Positions 51,941 through 61,495 of a stretch of DNA of 64,000 bases are shown piece by piece. Position 1 is the first letter of the stretch, and every line of letters starts with the position of its first letter. Location of the stretch: positions 1 through 64,000 of the forward strand of contig JBNJGS010000006.1 of assembly GCA_051747965.1 (NCBI GenBank). Direction: 5' to 3'. This DNA is from JAQIBY01 sp051747965. Its GTDB lineage: Bacteria; Bacteroidota; Bacteroidia; Bacteroidales; ML635J-15. The notes under the pieces were generated by a model, which saw nothing but the letters and a program-made list of their open reading frames with translations, ran no database searches and was not told the origin of the DNA. A program made the translations under genes and the position numbers.

Positions 51941-54421
51941 ATGAACCAGCGAAAGATACCCGTCATCAATCAGAAATTTGACTTTTTCACCTTTATGAAG
52001 GTGTTAAGAAAGAGTCTCTGGATCATTGGTATCTGCCTGGTAACAGGTATTATTACTGGTTTTTTATACATCAGATACACTCCCCCGGTATATCAATCCA
52101 GCTCCGTATTACAAGTCAGCACAAAAAACAAGACCAATGAGATACTGGGCATTGATGACATGTACGAAACAGGCCTGGACCCTGTCATTGAGCTTATCCG
52201 TTCCAAAGAATTTCTGAAACGCTGTTTTCATTTACTGCCTTTGGAAGTATCCTATTATAAACAAGGAACCTTTCTTTCCAATGAATTGTACCGGAGCTCT
52301 CCCTTTGAAGTAAACTATCAAATCACCAACCAGTCTCTGCTTGACAATGAAATCAGGCTGGAATTCAGTCAGGGTAATATTCTGATTAAATATGAAATTT
52401 CAGGCAGGAAATACGAATTCAAACTGGAGCCAAACAAGTGGCATGATATCGAAGGTGGGCAAATAAAAATTAAGGTATCAGATTATGATCAAATTAATTT
52501 TTACCAGAATCAGCTAAATAAAAGCGGATATTATTTTGTCATCAATTCTGCCAAGAAAATTCTCAGCAAATACTCCAACAACCTGAGCATAAATATTCTA
52601 AACAAGTCAGCAGGTACTATAGAAATAAGTTTCATTGATAAAAATGCACGAAAAACCGCCGATGTTGTCAACACCATCAGTTCGGAATTTATCAAATATG
52701 ATATTGAAAAGAAAAAAGAAGGAGCCAACAATATCATTACCTATATTGACAAGCAATTAGACATTGTTTTTACGCAACTGGATTCTACGGAAAAACAATT
52801 GCATGATTTTAAGAAAAACAATAAAATTACCGGCAGCAGCATCATCAATCAAAACCAACAGCAGGGAAATTACAATACTAGGGGCCTTCCGACAGCTGTT
52901 TCCCGCATAACAGATCTTGAAAATGAATCCATCAATCTGGAATTTGAAATCCGCACATTACGGCATATAGCCAATGAGATCAAATCAGAAGAAGACGTCA
53001 ATGTATATGAATTGATGGCCTTACTTAGTGGCACACACAGTGAATCGTTCATGAAAAGCATGCTCAATTCCATGCTGGACCTGTACAATCAACGCAGCAT
53101 TTTGCTCAACGATGTGACAGAGGAGAATCACAAAATCAAAACCATTGATAAACAGATTGCCACAAAAAAAACGCAGATTATTGATTTCCTGAAATCCAAT
53201 ATAGATCAACTGGAACAAAGCCGAGAGAACTACCAGGGGAAAATCCGGGAGATTGAAGCCAAAGCATACAGTGATTCATCTTATCAGGAAATTGAATATT
53301 CCAGACTTCAGCGCTTATTTGATATCAATGAGAACTTTTATCATCAGCTGATTCAAAAAAAGGCTGAATACATGATCAGCCAGGCAGGCTATGTTTCTGA
53401 CAACACCATACTGGAAAATGCCACTGTACCACGCTACAGGCTGAAGCCCTCCAGAAAAAATGTTGCCCTCATGGTCATCCTGCTGGTTATTTTTATCAGT
53501 TTCCTGATCATACTTATCCGCTACCTTTTTTACAACAAAATCAGCACAATACAGGAAATTGCCAATTTCACGGACATTCCGGTGATAGGTGCCATCCCAT
53601 TGCATTCATATAAGTCAGAACACTCCAGGCTGCTGGTGCATAAGAATCCAAAGTCCATGTTGACAGAATCTTTCAGGAACATCCGCTCCAATATGGAGTT
53701 TCTGGTGGAACAGGAAAAATCATCTGTCATCACGATATCTTCCACCATTTCGGGTGAAGGCAAAACATTTGTAGCCATCAACCTGAGCGGAATACTTGCA
53801 ATGACAAACAAAAAAGTGGTTTTGCTTGATCTTGACCTGAGAAAGCCCCGACTACACAAGTCATTTGACTGCGAAAACAACAAAGGCATCAGTACCATAC
53901 TCATCAACAAGCACTCCATTGAGGAATGTGTACATAAAACGGAAATCAACACACTGGACCTGCTCACTTCCGGCCCGATCCCCCCCAATCCATCGGAACT
54001 CATTCTTACAAAGAGATTTAACCAGATGCTGGAGGATCTGAAACAACGCTATGATTACATTGTCATTGATACTCCGCCGGTTGGTATTGTAACCGATGCC
54101 ATCAGATCTTTCCAGGATTCTGACTATGCACTGTACATTACCAGAGCAAGCCACTCACCAAGGACATTCATATCATATATCAACAACCTGGCCGAAAGCA
54201 AATCCCTGACCAACCTGAGCCTTATTCTCAACGGCATGGACGAATCATCAGGAAAATACGGGTACGGATATGGCTACCATTACGGATATTCCTACGGGTA
54301 TGGTCCCTCCTACGGATATAAAGATTATATCAAAAGTAACGATTACTATGATGAGCCAGGCAGAAAAAGACGAAGATTTAGCATCAAACGCATTTTTAAC
54401 AAAAAACGCAAAAACCAATGA
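51941..54421 (+). CDS. Wzc-like polysaccharide chain-length tyrosine autokinase
   Basis: The 826-residue inner-membrane protein has an N-terminal Wzz domain (about 10-115, first helix about 27-50), a long coiled coil in the periplasm (about 250-490), a second helix (about 508-530) and a cytoplasmic BY-kinase (about 560-775). The kinase has Walker A STISGEGKTFV (about 602-612), Walker A' VLLDLDLRKP and Walker B YIVIDTPPVG. The C-terminal tail holds 13 tyrosines in GY repeats (about 767-800). It controls chain length and export with Wza. Its last bases overlap the next start (ATGA). Confidence 0.95.
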   Translation: MNQRKIPVINQKFDFFTFMKVLRKSLWIIGICLVTGIITGFLYIRYTPPVYQSSSVLQVSTKNKTNEILGIDDMYETGLDPVIELIRSKEFLKRCFHLLPLEVSYYKQGTFLSNELYRSSPFEVNYQITNQSLLDNEIRLEFSQGNILIKYEISGRKYEFKLEPNKWHDIEGGQIKIKVSDYDQINFYQNQLNKSGYYFVINSAKKILSKYSNNLSINILNKSAGTIEISFIDKNARKTADVVNTISSEFIKYDIEKKKEGANNIITYIDKQLDIVFTQLDSTEKQLHDFKKNNKITGSSIINQNQQQGNYNTRGLPTAVSRITDLENESINLEFEIRTLRHIANEIKSEEDVNVYELMALLSGTHSESFMKSMLNSMLDLYNQRSILLNDVTEENHKIKTIDKQIATKKTQIIDFLKSNIDQLEQSRENYQGKIREIEAKAYSDSSYQEIEYSRLQRLFDINENFYHQLIQKKAEYMISQAGYVSDNTILENATVPRYRLKPSRKNVALMVILLVIFISFLIILIRYLFYNKISTIQEIANFTDIPVIGAIPLHSYKSEHSRLLVHKNPKSMLTESFRNIRSNMEFLVEQEKSSVITISSTISGEGKTFVAINLSGILAMTNKKVVLLDLDLRKPRLHKSFDCENNKGISTILINKHSIEECVHKTEINTLDLLTSGPIPPNPSELILTKRFNQMLEDLKQRYDYIVIDTPPVGIVTDAIRSFQDSDYALYITRASHSPRTFISYINNLAESKSLTNLSLILNGMDESSGKYGYGYGYHYGYSYGYGPSYGYKDYIKSNDYYDEPGRKRRRFSIKRIFNKKRKNQ

Positions 54422-55485
54422 ATCTGAATCCTTCTCTGCTGCTTATTGTTACATTTTTACTGGCATTAATTACGGGTTATGCTCTGAATAAATTTTTCCT
54501 GAACAGGCCAATAAGATTTCTGGTTAAAAAGGCCAACAAGTCTGCTATACGCTGGAGCAGCCAGTCAAAACCGGTTTTCGGTGGCATCACTTTTTTTGTT
54601 TTATTTATCCTCGCCTTTCTGGTATATATTTTACTGATTGACAGAAATATGGCCTTTGAAGAAAGGTATATAGCATTGTTTCTGATTGTTATCATTTCGT
54701 TTCTGATGGGGCTCTCTGATGATCTGATCAGCACACCACCTTATTTCAAATTTTTCGTACAAATACTTAATGCCGTCATCCTGATTTCCTTCGGCATTTT
54801 CATTAAAATATCCCCCATTCCGGCAGTAAACTATGGCATTACTGTTTTATGGGTTGTCGGCATCATGAATTCCATCAACATGCTGGACAATATGGACTCC
54901 ATCACCAACCTTGTTTCCCTCTCCATTTTTGGCGGTGTATTTGCACTGATTCTTTTGAACGGCCAGACAGGCTTTATGCCATTTTTGATGCTTTTTATAA
55001 TAGCCGGAAGCCTCAGTTTTCTTTACTTCAACTGGCATCCTTCAAAAATGTATATGGGAGACAACGGGAGCCAGTTCCTGGGAGCAGTTCTGGCCTTTTT
55101 GGGAATCATTTATTTCTGGAATGCAATGCCGATAGAAGCAAGCAGTTTCGGATACAACAGCAAACAGGCAATGATTGTACTTCTCGCCTTCATTGTTCCG
55201 ATTTCCGATACCACTACCGTTACCATCAACCGCCTGATGCGCGGACAATCTCCTTTTGTGGGCGGCAGGGATCACACAACACATTACCTGTCATATGCAG
55301 GACTGAGTGACAGACAAGTGGCCGGACTACTGTTTGCCATCAATACTGTTTCAACAGCACTGGCTTGCTACATCATTCTTAACACACCAAACTGGAATTC
55401 ATTATGGTTTTGGTCGTGTTTTACATGGGCTTTTATTATCTTTGTCAGCTTGTTTAGTTTGACAAAAATTGTAAAACCCAAATAA
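54418..55485 (+). CDS. MraY/WecA family glycosyl-1-phosphate transferase
   Basis: The 355-residue membrane protein has about ten helices and the family's catalytic loops: GLSDDLI (Asp pair, about 100-106), NMLDNMDSITN, KMYMGDNGSQFLG and the histidine motif GRDHTTHYLSY. WecA-type enzymes transfer a sugar phosphate from UDP-HexNAc to undecaprenyl phosphate, starting polysaccharide assembly. The start overlaps the Wzc-like stop by 4 nt. Undecaprenyl phosphate would be recycled by the DUF368 transporter at 28374. Confidence 0.93.
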   Translation: MNLNPSLLLIVTFLLALITGYALNKFFLNRPIRFLVKKANKSAIRWSSQSKPVFGGITFFVLFILAFLVYILLIDRNMAFEERYIALFLIVIISFLMGLSDDLISTPPYFKFFVQILNAVILISFGIFIKISPIPAVNYGITVLWVVGIMNSINMLDNMDSITNLVSLSIFGGVFALILLNGQTGFMPFLMLFIIAGSLSFLYFNWHPSKMYMGDNGSQFLGAVLAFLGIIYFWNAMPIEASSFGYNSKQAMIVLLAFIVPISDTTTVTINRLMRGQSPFVGGRDHTTHYLSYAGLSDRQVAGLLFAINTVSTALACYIILNTPNWNSLWFWSCFTWAFIIFVSLFSLTKIVKPK

Positions 55486-55490
55486 TAAGA

Positions 55491-56471
55491 ATGACAAAAA
55501 AAAGACGATTTTTTATTAATTTTCCGATCTACCTGGTAATAGTGATGCTGGGAGGTTTTGTTGTGATGCAGTTGTTCCTTGGCTCAAGTGAACAACTACC
55601 GCCACCGGACAGCAAAACCGTTGTGGAAAACAACTTTTATGCGGCAAAACAACCCTTGATTCCGGAAAAAATGGAATTTGCCGGTGAGTCCGTACCTCTG
55701 CATCTCTATGATGTCAGAGAAAGTCTTGACAGAGAAATGATTACAAACTCCTATTACCACTCTTCTACAATACAGATACTTAAACGTGCAGAACGCTATT
55801 TCCCATACATTGATTCCGTACTGAAAGCCAACAACATACCTGAGGATTTCAAGTACCTGTGTGTGATAGAAAGCAGTCTGAAAAATGTAACTTCCCCAGC
55901 CGGAGCCAAAGGTTTTTGGCAGTTTATGAAATCTACCGGCAGGGAACATGGGCTGGAGATCAACTCCTATGTTGACGAACGATACAGTCTTGAAAAGTCC
56001 ACACAGGCAGCCTGCGAATACCTGCAGGAAGCATATGATATTTTTGGGAGCTGGACACTTGCAGCGGCTGCCTATAATATGGGGAAATCCGGTTTAAAAC
56101 GTCGTGTTAATGAACAGCAGGTAGACAATTATTACGATCTTTATCTGAATGCCGAAACAGCAAGATATGTGTACAGAATTCTGGCAATGAAAACCATCAT
56201 GCCCGATCATGAAAGCTATGGCTTTATGCTAAAGACCGTAGATAAATATGCTGAACACAAACACAGAACGATGATTGTTGATACAACCATCACAGATCTC
56301 GTGGATTTTGCTTTTCAACAAGGGGTGAATTATAAAATTCTCAAAGAATTCAATCCATGGCTCACCAATACTTTTCTGACAAACAGAACAGGTAAAGAAT
56401 ATAAAATACTCTTGCCTGATCCGGATGTGCGACCCTGCAAACCTGCTGTACCCCAAAGCGAAAAAGAATAA
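55491..56471 (+). CDS. Membrane-anchored lytic transglycosylase (MltD-like SLT domain)
   Basis: The 326-residue protein has one N-terminal membrane helix (about 8-27) and an SLT lysozyme-like domain (about 100-250). The catalytic Glu127 is in CVIESSLKN, followed by SPAGAKGFWQFM, YVDERYSLEKSTQAACEYL and AAAYNMGKSG. A C-terminal extension (about 250-315) shows weak LysM-like residues. It may open peptidoglycan for polysaccharide export, as it follows the transferase after 5 nt. No LysM motif is certain. Confidence 0.9.
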   Translation: MTKKRRFFINFPIYLVIVMLGGFVVMQLFLGSSEQLPPPDSKTVVENNFYAAKQPLIPEKMEFAGESVPLHLYDVRESLDREMITNSYYHSSTIQILKRAERYFPYIDSVLKANNIPEDFKYLCVIESSLKNVTSPAGAKGFWQFMKSTGREHGLEINSYVDERYSLEKSTQAACEYLQEAYDIFGSWTLAAAAYNMGKSGLKRRVNEQQVDNYYDLYLNAETARYVYRILAMKTIMPDHESYGFMLKTVDKYAEHKHRTMIVDTTITDLVDFAFQQGVNYKILKEFNPWLTNTFLTNRTGKEYKILLPDPDVRPCKPAVPQSEKE

Positions 56472-56519
56472 ACAAAAGAAATCTCTTGTGCTTAGTAATC
56501 AAAGATCACAGGAAGGCTG

Positions 56520-59360
56520 ATGAAGCAGATGGAAACATACATTGACATTGAGGGTGCCAGAGCCCATAATCTAAAAGATATCTCCTGCAGTATTCCGCGA
56601 TATAAGCTTACGGTTGTAACCGGACTCAGTGGAAGCGGGAAGTCATCACTGGCTTTTGACACTATATATGCCGAAGGGCAGCGCCGTTACCTGGAAACTT
56701 TTTCGGCATATGCCAGACAATTTCTCAGTAAGATGGAACGTCCCGAAGTGGACAAAATCACAGGTCTTAGCCCTGTCATTGCCATAGAACAGAAAACGAC
56801 AAGCAAAAATCCCCGCTCTACGGTAGGAACCATCACGGAAATATATGATTACCTGAGGCTGCTGTATGCAAGGGCCGGTATAGCATACTCCTACAAAACA
56901 GGAGCGGAAATGGTACGATACAGTACAGATCAAATCCGGGAGATCATACGAAACGACTACAACAACAAAAAGATCATACTGCTAAGCCCCGTCGTTCGCG
57001 GCAGAAAAGGACATTATCAGGAATTGTTCGAACGCATTCGTCAAAAAGGATTTTTGCAGGTACGGGTAGATGGTAAAATAACAGACATCAGCCCGGGCAT
57101 GATGCTTGACCGCTACAAAATTCATCATGTGGAGGTAGTGGTTGACAAGCTGAAAATCAATGAAAAAAGCCTGGGCAGACTAAAAAAGAGTCTGGAGTTG
57201 ACACTTGATATGGGTGAAGGCATTGCCATGCTGTATGACATTGAAAATGAGCAAACCCGATTTTTCAGCAAACACTTAATGTGTCCCGACACGGGGATCT
57301 CATACAATGAACCCGCACCCCATAGTTTCTCCTTCAATTCCCCCGAAGGAGCATGTCCAAAATGCAGCGGACTGGGTGTGGTAAAGGATTTTGATCCCCA
57401 AAAAATCATCCCCAATCCGGAGCTGAGTATCAGACAGGGTGGTATTACACCTCTTGGCAAATACAAAAATATGTTGCTGTTCTGGCAACTTGAAGCTTTG
57501 GTAAAACGGTACAATGCCAATCTTGACACCCCATTGTCAAAACTGCCGGAGGAAGCCATAAATGAAATTTTTTATGGCACAGAAAAACCGCTGCTATTGC
57601 AAAACACCCCCCTGGGTGGAGAATCCAAATATGAGCTTCGTTTTGACGGGATCGTCAGTCTGCTGGAAAAAAAATCCGGCGAGGAGCGAAACCTCAAAAG
57701 CAAAAACAAGTGGAGTGAGCAATTTGTACACAACAAAACATGTCCGGTATGCAAGGGGCAACGCCTGAAAAAGGAATCCCTGCATTTCCGCATACATGAT
57801 AAAAACATCGCAGAACTGGCACATATGGAGCTCACGGAGCTTTCCGCCTGGTTTGAGACAGTAGAAGAGCACCTCAGTAAAAAACAAAAGAAAATAGCCA
57901 CCGAAGTGCTGAAAGAAATCCGCAGCAGGCTGGGCTTCCTGCTGGATGTCGGGTTGGAGTACCTGGCCCTTGACCGTCCCGCAAAAAGTTTATCAGGCGG
58001 GGAGGCCCAGCGTATCCGGCTGGCAACTCAGGTAGGATCACAGCTCGTCAATGTTTTGTATATCCTTGATGAACCCAGTATCGGACTTCATCAGAGAGAC
58101 AATCACAGGCTCATCAATTCACTCAAAAACCTGCGTGACAAAGGCAATTCAATTATGGTAGTGGAGCATGATCAGGCTATGATAGAAGCCGCTGACCATG
58201 TACTGGACCTGGGACCGGGAGCCGGCAATTACGGAGGCAGGATCATGGCTCAGGGAACTCCCGAAGAAGTCAGGCAGAGTGAAGGTCTGACTGCAGATTA
58301 TCTGTCAGGCAGGAAGCGGATTCATGTGCCTGATAAACGCAGAAAAGGCAATGGCAAAAAGCTCACAATCAAAGGATGCCGGGGCAACAATCTGAAAAAT
58401 ATTGATGTAAGCTTTCCTCTTGGCAAGCTTCTCTGTATTACCGGGGTATCGGGTTCGGGAAAATCAAGTTTAATCGACGACACGCTCTACCCTGCCCTCA
58501 GCAAACATTTTTACAGATCCCATCAGATGCCACTGGATTATGACAAAATACGCGGCCTTGAAAATATTGACAAGGTCATTGAAGTCAACCAGGCCCCATT
58601 GGGACGCACCCCACGATCAAACCCCATTACCTATACCGGTATTTTTACTGATATCAGAAAACTCTTTGCTCAACTGCCCGAAAGCAAAATCCGTGGCTAT
58701 CAGCTTAGCAGGTTTTCATTCAATGTCAAAGGCGGCAGATGCGAAACATGCAAAGGTGCCGGAAGCATACCAATTGAAATGAATTTTCTGCCCGATGTCT
58801 ATGTTGAATGCAGCGAATGTCATGGTAAAAGATACAATAAAGAAACGCTGCAGGTGCGCTACAGGGGAAAATCCATCAACGATGTACTCAATCTAACGGT
58901 TAACCGTTCTGTCGAATTTTTTGAAAACATCCCCAAATTGCAAAACAAATTGAAAGTTTTGCAGGATGTAGGCCTGGGCTACATCACACTTGGACAGTCC
59001 TCAACCAGTCTGTCGGGAGGTGAATCACAACGTGTAAAGCTGGCATCAGAACTAATGAAAAAAGATACCGGCAAGACCTTCTACATCCTTGACGAGCCGA
59101 CCACGGGGCTACATTTTGAAGATGTGCAGGTGCTGATGAATGTACTGGGACAATTGGCTGATAAAGGCAATACCATTCTTGTTATTGAACACAATCCTGA
59201 TGTAATCAAACTGGCCGACCACATCATTGATTTGGGGCCGGAAGGTGGCAAAAATGGTGGAGAACTGATGGCCACTGGAACACCTGAAGAAATTGTCAAA
59301 AAAGCAAACACATTCACGGCAGACTTTCTCAAAGATGAACTGTCAAACACAGCCGGTTGA
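56520..59360 (+). CDS. uvrA: Excinuclease ABC subunit A
   Basis: The 946-residue ATPase finds DNA damage for nucleotide excision repair. It has two ABC modules: Walker A GLSGSGKSSLAF and GVSGSGKSSLID, signatures SLSGGEAQRIRLA and SLSGGESQRVKLA, and Walker B LYILDEPSIGLHQRD and YILDEPTTGLHFED. It also has the zinc modules CPKCSGLG, CPVCKGQR, CETCKGAG and CSECHGKR. Length is normal. A fair ribosome binding site (GGAAGG at 56511-56516) precedes the ATG. It abuts mtaB by a 1-nt overlap. Confidence 0.98.
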   Translation: MKQMETYIDIEGARAHNLKDISCSIPRYKLTVVTGLSGSGKSSLAFDTIYAEGQRRYLETFSAYARQFLSKMERPEVDKITGLSPVIAIEQKTTSKNPRSTVGTITEIYDYLRLLYARAGIAYSYKTGAEMVRYSTDQIREIIRNDYNNKKIILLSPVVRGRKGHYQELFERIRQKGFLQVRVDGKITDISPGMMLDRYKIHHVEVVVDKLKINEKSLGRLKKSLELTLDMGEGIAMLYDIENEQTRFFSKHLMCPDTGISYNEPAPHSFSFNSPEGACPKCSGLGVVKDFDPQKIIPNPELSIRQGGITPLGKYKNMLLFWQLEALVKRYNANLDTPLSKLPEEAINEIFYGTEKPLLLQNTPLGGESKYELRFDGIVSLLEKKSGEERNLKSKNKWSEQFVHNKTCPVCKGQRLKKESLHFRIHDKNIAELAHMELTELSAWFETVEEHLSKKQKKIATEVLKEIRSRLGFLLDVGLEYLALDRPAKSLSGGEAQRIRLATQVGSQLVNVLYILDEPSIGLHQRDNHRLINSLKNLRDKGNSIMVVEHDQAMIEAADHVLDLGPGAGNYGGRIMAQGTPEEVRQSEGLTADYLSGRKRIHVPDKRRKGNGKKLTIKGCRGNNLKNIDVSFPLGKLLCITGVSGSGKSSLIDDTLYPALSKHFYRSHQMPLDYDKIRGLENIDKVIEVNQAPLGRTPRSNPITYTGIFTDIRKLFAQLPESKIRGYQLSRFSFNVKGGRCETCKGAGSIPIEMNFLPDVYVECSECHGKRYNKETLQVRYRGKSINDVLNLTVNRSVEFFENIPKLQNKLKVLQDVGLGYITLGQSSTSLSGGESQRVKLASELMKKDTGKTFYILDEPTTGLHFEDVQVLMNVLGQLADKGNTILVIEHNPDVIKLADHIIDLGPEGGKNGGELMATGTPEEIVKKANTFTADFLKDELSNTAG

Positions 59361-60661
59361 TGATAAATAAACGCATTGCATATTATGCTCTTGGCTGCAA
59401 ACTTAATTTTGCTGAAGCTTCTGCCATGGCCGCAGGATTCGAACCATACGGATATCATCTGGTACCTTTCAGGCAGGAAGCTGACATATACATCATCAAC
59501 ACTTGTTCTGTAACGGAAACTGCCAACAAAAAAAGCAGGAAGGCAATTCAAAAAGCTATGCGCACAAATCCGCATGCCATTATTGTCGTAACGGGATGCT
59601 ATGCTCAGCTCAAGCCGGATGAAATTTCTGCCATAGAGGGAGTGGATTACATCATGGGTGCCGGTGAAAAAAACCTTATTGCAGAGATGGGCGATAAGCT
59701 TGAAAAACAAAGTAAAACAAAAATTCTGCATTCTGATATCCGCAAATCCACCGGCTTCTTATCTGCCTGGTCTGCAGGAGAACGCACACGCAGTTTTCTT
59801 AAAGTTCAGGATGGCTGCGACAATCATTGCAGCTATTGTACAATCCCGCTGGCACGGGGTAAAAGCCGTAACCTGCCGGTCAATGAACTGGTAGAACAAG
59901 CCCGTAGAATTGCTGAACGGGGCTTCCGGGAAATCATACTGACAGGCATCAACATTGCTGATTTTGGAAAGAGTACAGGAGAAACCTTCCTGCAGCTTCT
60001 CAGAGCACTTGGCGGGATTGATGATATAGACAGATACAGACTTTCCAGTACAGAACCGGATTTGCTCGATGATGAAATCATTGAATTCGTCCTTTCTCAC
60101 CCGAAGTTCATGCCTCACTTTCACATTCCCCTGCAAAGCGGATCAGACAGTATGCTCAGGCTCATGCGTCGCAGATACGACACCCGCCTTTTTGCCGGCA
60201 GAATCAGCAAAATAAAAAAAACAGACCCTGATGCCTTCATAGGTATAGACCTCATTGTCGGGGTTCCCGGAGAAAGCGAAATCCTGTTTCAGGAATCCCT
60301 GGAATTTGTCAGAAGTCTGGATGTTTCCTTTGTTCATGTATTCACTTATTCCGAGCGGGAAAATACTCCTGCCCTAAAAATTAAACCGGCAGTGCCTCAC
60401 AGCATCCGCAAAAAACGCAGCCATGCTTTTCATCAGCTTTGCAGGGAAAAAGAAGCCTGTTTTTACAAGTCCCAGCAAAATCAGACACGGCCGGTGCTTT
60501 TCGAATCATCCGTCCAAAACGGATACATCCACGGATTTACTGATAACTACCTGCGCGTAGCCGTTCCCCAAGACAAAAAGCTGATCAATCGCATAAAGCA
60601 TGTTTATTTGGAAAGCATCAATGAAAATGGTATTTTTATCTCCAAAGAAGTAAGTCAATGA
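59360..60661 (+). CDS. mtaB: tRNA t6A37 methylthiotransferase MtaB
   Basis: The 433-residue radical-SAM enzyme adds a methylthio group to N6-threonylcarbamoyladenosine at tRNA position 37. The UPF0004 domain Cys ligands of the second cluster are Cys13 (LGCKLN), Cys49 (NTCSVTE) and Cys80 (VTGCYAQ). The radical SAM motif is CDNHCSYCTIP (about 152-162), followed by GEREIILTGIN-like FREIILTGINIADFG and a C-terminal TRAM-like region. The ATG at 59360 overlaps the uvrA stop by one base. Confidence 0.96.
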   Translation: MINKRIAYYALGCKLNFAEASAMAAGFEPYGYHLVPFRQEADIYIINTCSVTETANKKSRKAIQKAMRTNPHAIIVVTGCYAQLKPDEISAIEGVDYIMGAGEKNLIAEMGDKLEKQSKTKILHSDIRKSTGFLSAWSAGERTRSFLKVQDGCDNHCSYCTIPLARGKSRNLPVNELVEQARRIAERGFREIILTGINIADFGKSTGETFLQLLRALGGIDDIDRYRLSSTEPDLLDDEIIEFVLSHPKFMPHFHIPLQSGSDSMLRLMRRRYDTRLFAGRISKIKKTDPDAFIGIDLIVGVPGESEILFQESLEFVRSLDVSFVHVFTYSERENTPALKIKPAVPHSIRKKRSHAFHQLCREKEACFYKSQQNQTRPVLFESSVQNGYIHGFTDNYLRVAVPQDKKLINRIKHVYLESINENGIFISKEVSQ

Positions 60662-61452
60662 ATTTAAAATTTTTATGCACCCAGGTCACCCAAATTGTTG
60701 TACAGACCGGGAAATTTATCCAACAACAGCAAAAGAAAATCACCCTTGACAAGATTGAACAAAAAGGCATCAATGATTTTGTCACCAGCATTGATAAAGA
60801 AGCTGAACAACGGCTGATTGGTTTTTTAACTCCGCTGATTCAGAATGCCGGTTTCATAGCAGAAGAGAACACTGTTTCTGATTCAAAAGCCGAATACAAA
60901 TGGATTATTGATCCCATTGACGGCACAACCAACTACATTCACGGAGTATCACCCTTTGCGATATCCATAGCGCTGCAACATAAAGGAAAAACAATACTGG
61001 GTATCATCTATGAAATCAGCCTCAACGAAGTTTTTTATGCTCATGAAGATGCCAAAGGCGCATACCTCAATGACAGACCAATCAAAGTATCAGACCAGTC
61101 AGAACACAATCAATCACTGATTGCAACTGGCTTTCCATACAATGATTTCACCCGTTTGGAAAAATACATGGAAAGCCTGAACTTTTTCATGCATCAATCT
61201 CAGGGCCTAAGACGTTTAGGTAGTGCAGCCACAGATTTGGCGTATGTGGCCTGTGGCAGGTTTGAAGCGTTTTACGAATACAGCCTCAAACCCTGGGATG
61301 TGGCAGCCGGAGCATATTTGGTGCAGAAAGCAGGCGGAAAAACAAGTGATTTTAAAGGTGGAGACGAATTCGTTTTCGGCGGAGAAATTGTGGCAGCCAA
61401 CAGCAATTATTTTGACACCTTCCTGAAAGAGGTTCAAAGACATCTGCTGTAA
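60658..61452 (+). CDS. Inositol monophosphatase family protein
   Basis: The 264-residue cytoplasmic enzyme has the metal-binding signature WIIDPIDGTTNYIHG (about 82-96), the upstream Glu of AEENT and the C-terminal YSLKPWDVAAGAYLVQKAGG motif that completes the active site. It could be an inositol-1-phosphatase, CysQ-like nucleotide phosphatase or related FIG superfamily enzyme; the sequence does not decide. It overlaps mtaB by 4 nt, so it ends the uvrA-mtaB operon. Confidence 0.93.
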   Translation: MNLKFLCTQVTQIVVQTGKFIQQQQKKITLDKIEQKGINDFVTSIDKEAEQRLIGFLTPLIQNAGFIAEENTVSDSKAEYKWIIDPIDGTTNYIHGVSPFAISIALQHKGKTILGIIYEISLNEVFYAHEDAKGAYLNDRPIKVSDQSEHNQSLIATGFPYNDFTRLEKYMESLNFFMHQSQGLRRLGSAATDLAYVACGRFEAFYEYSLKPWDVAAGAYLVQKAGGKTSDFKGGDEFVFGGEIVAANSNYFDTFLKEVQRHLL

Positions 61453-61495
61453 AACAAAATATCATTATTTTCGTTTAACCTTAAAATGATATATT

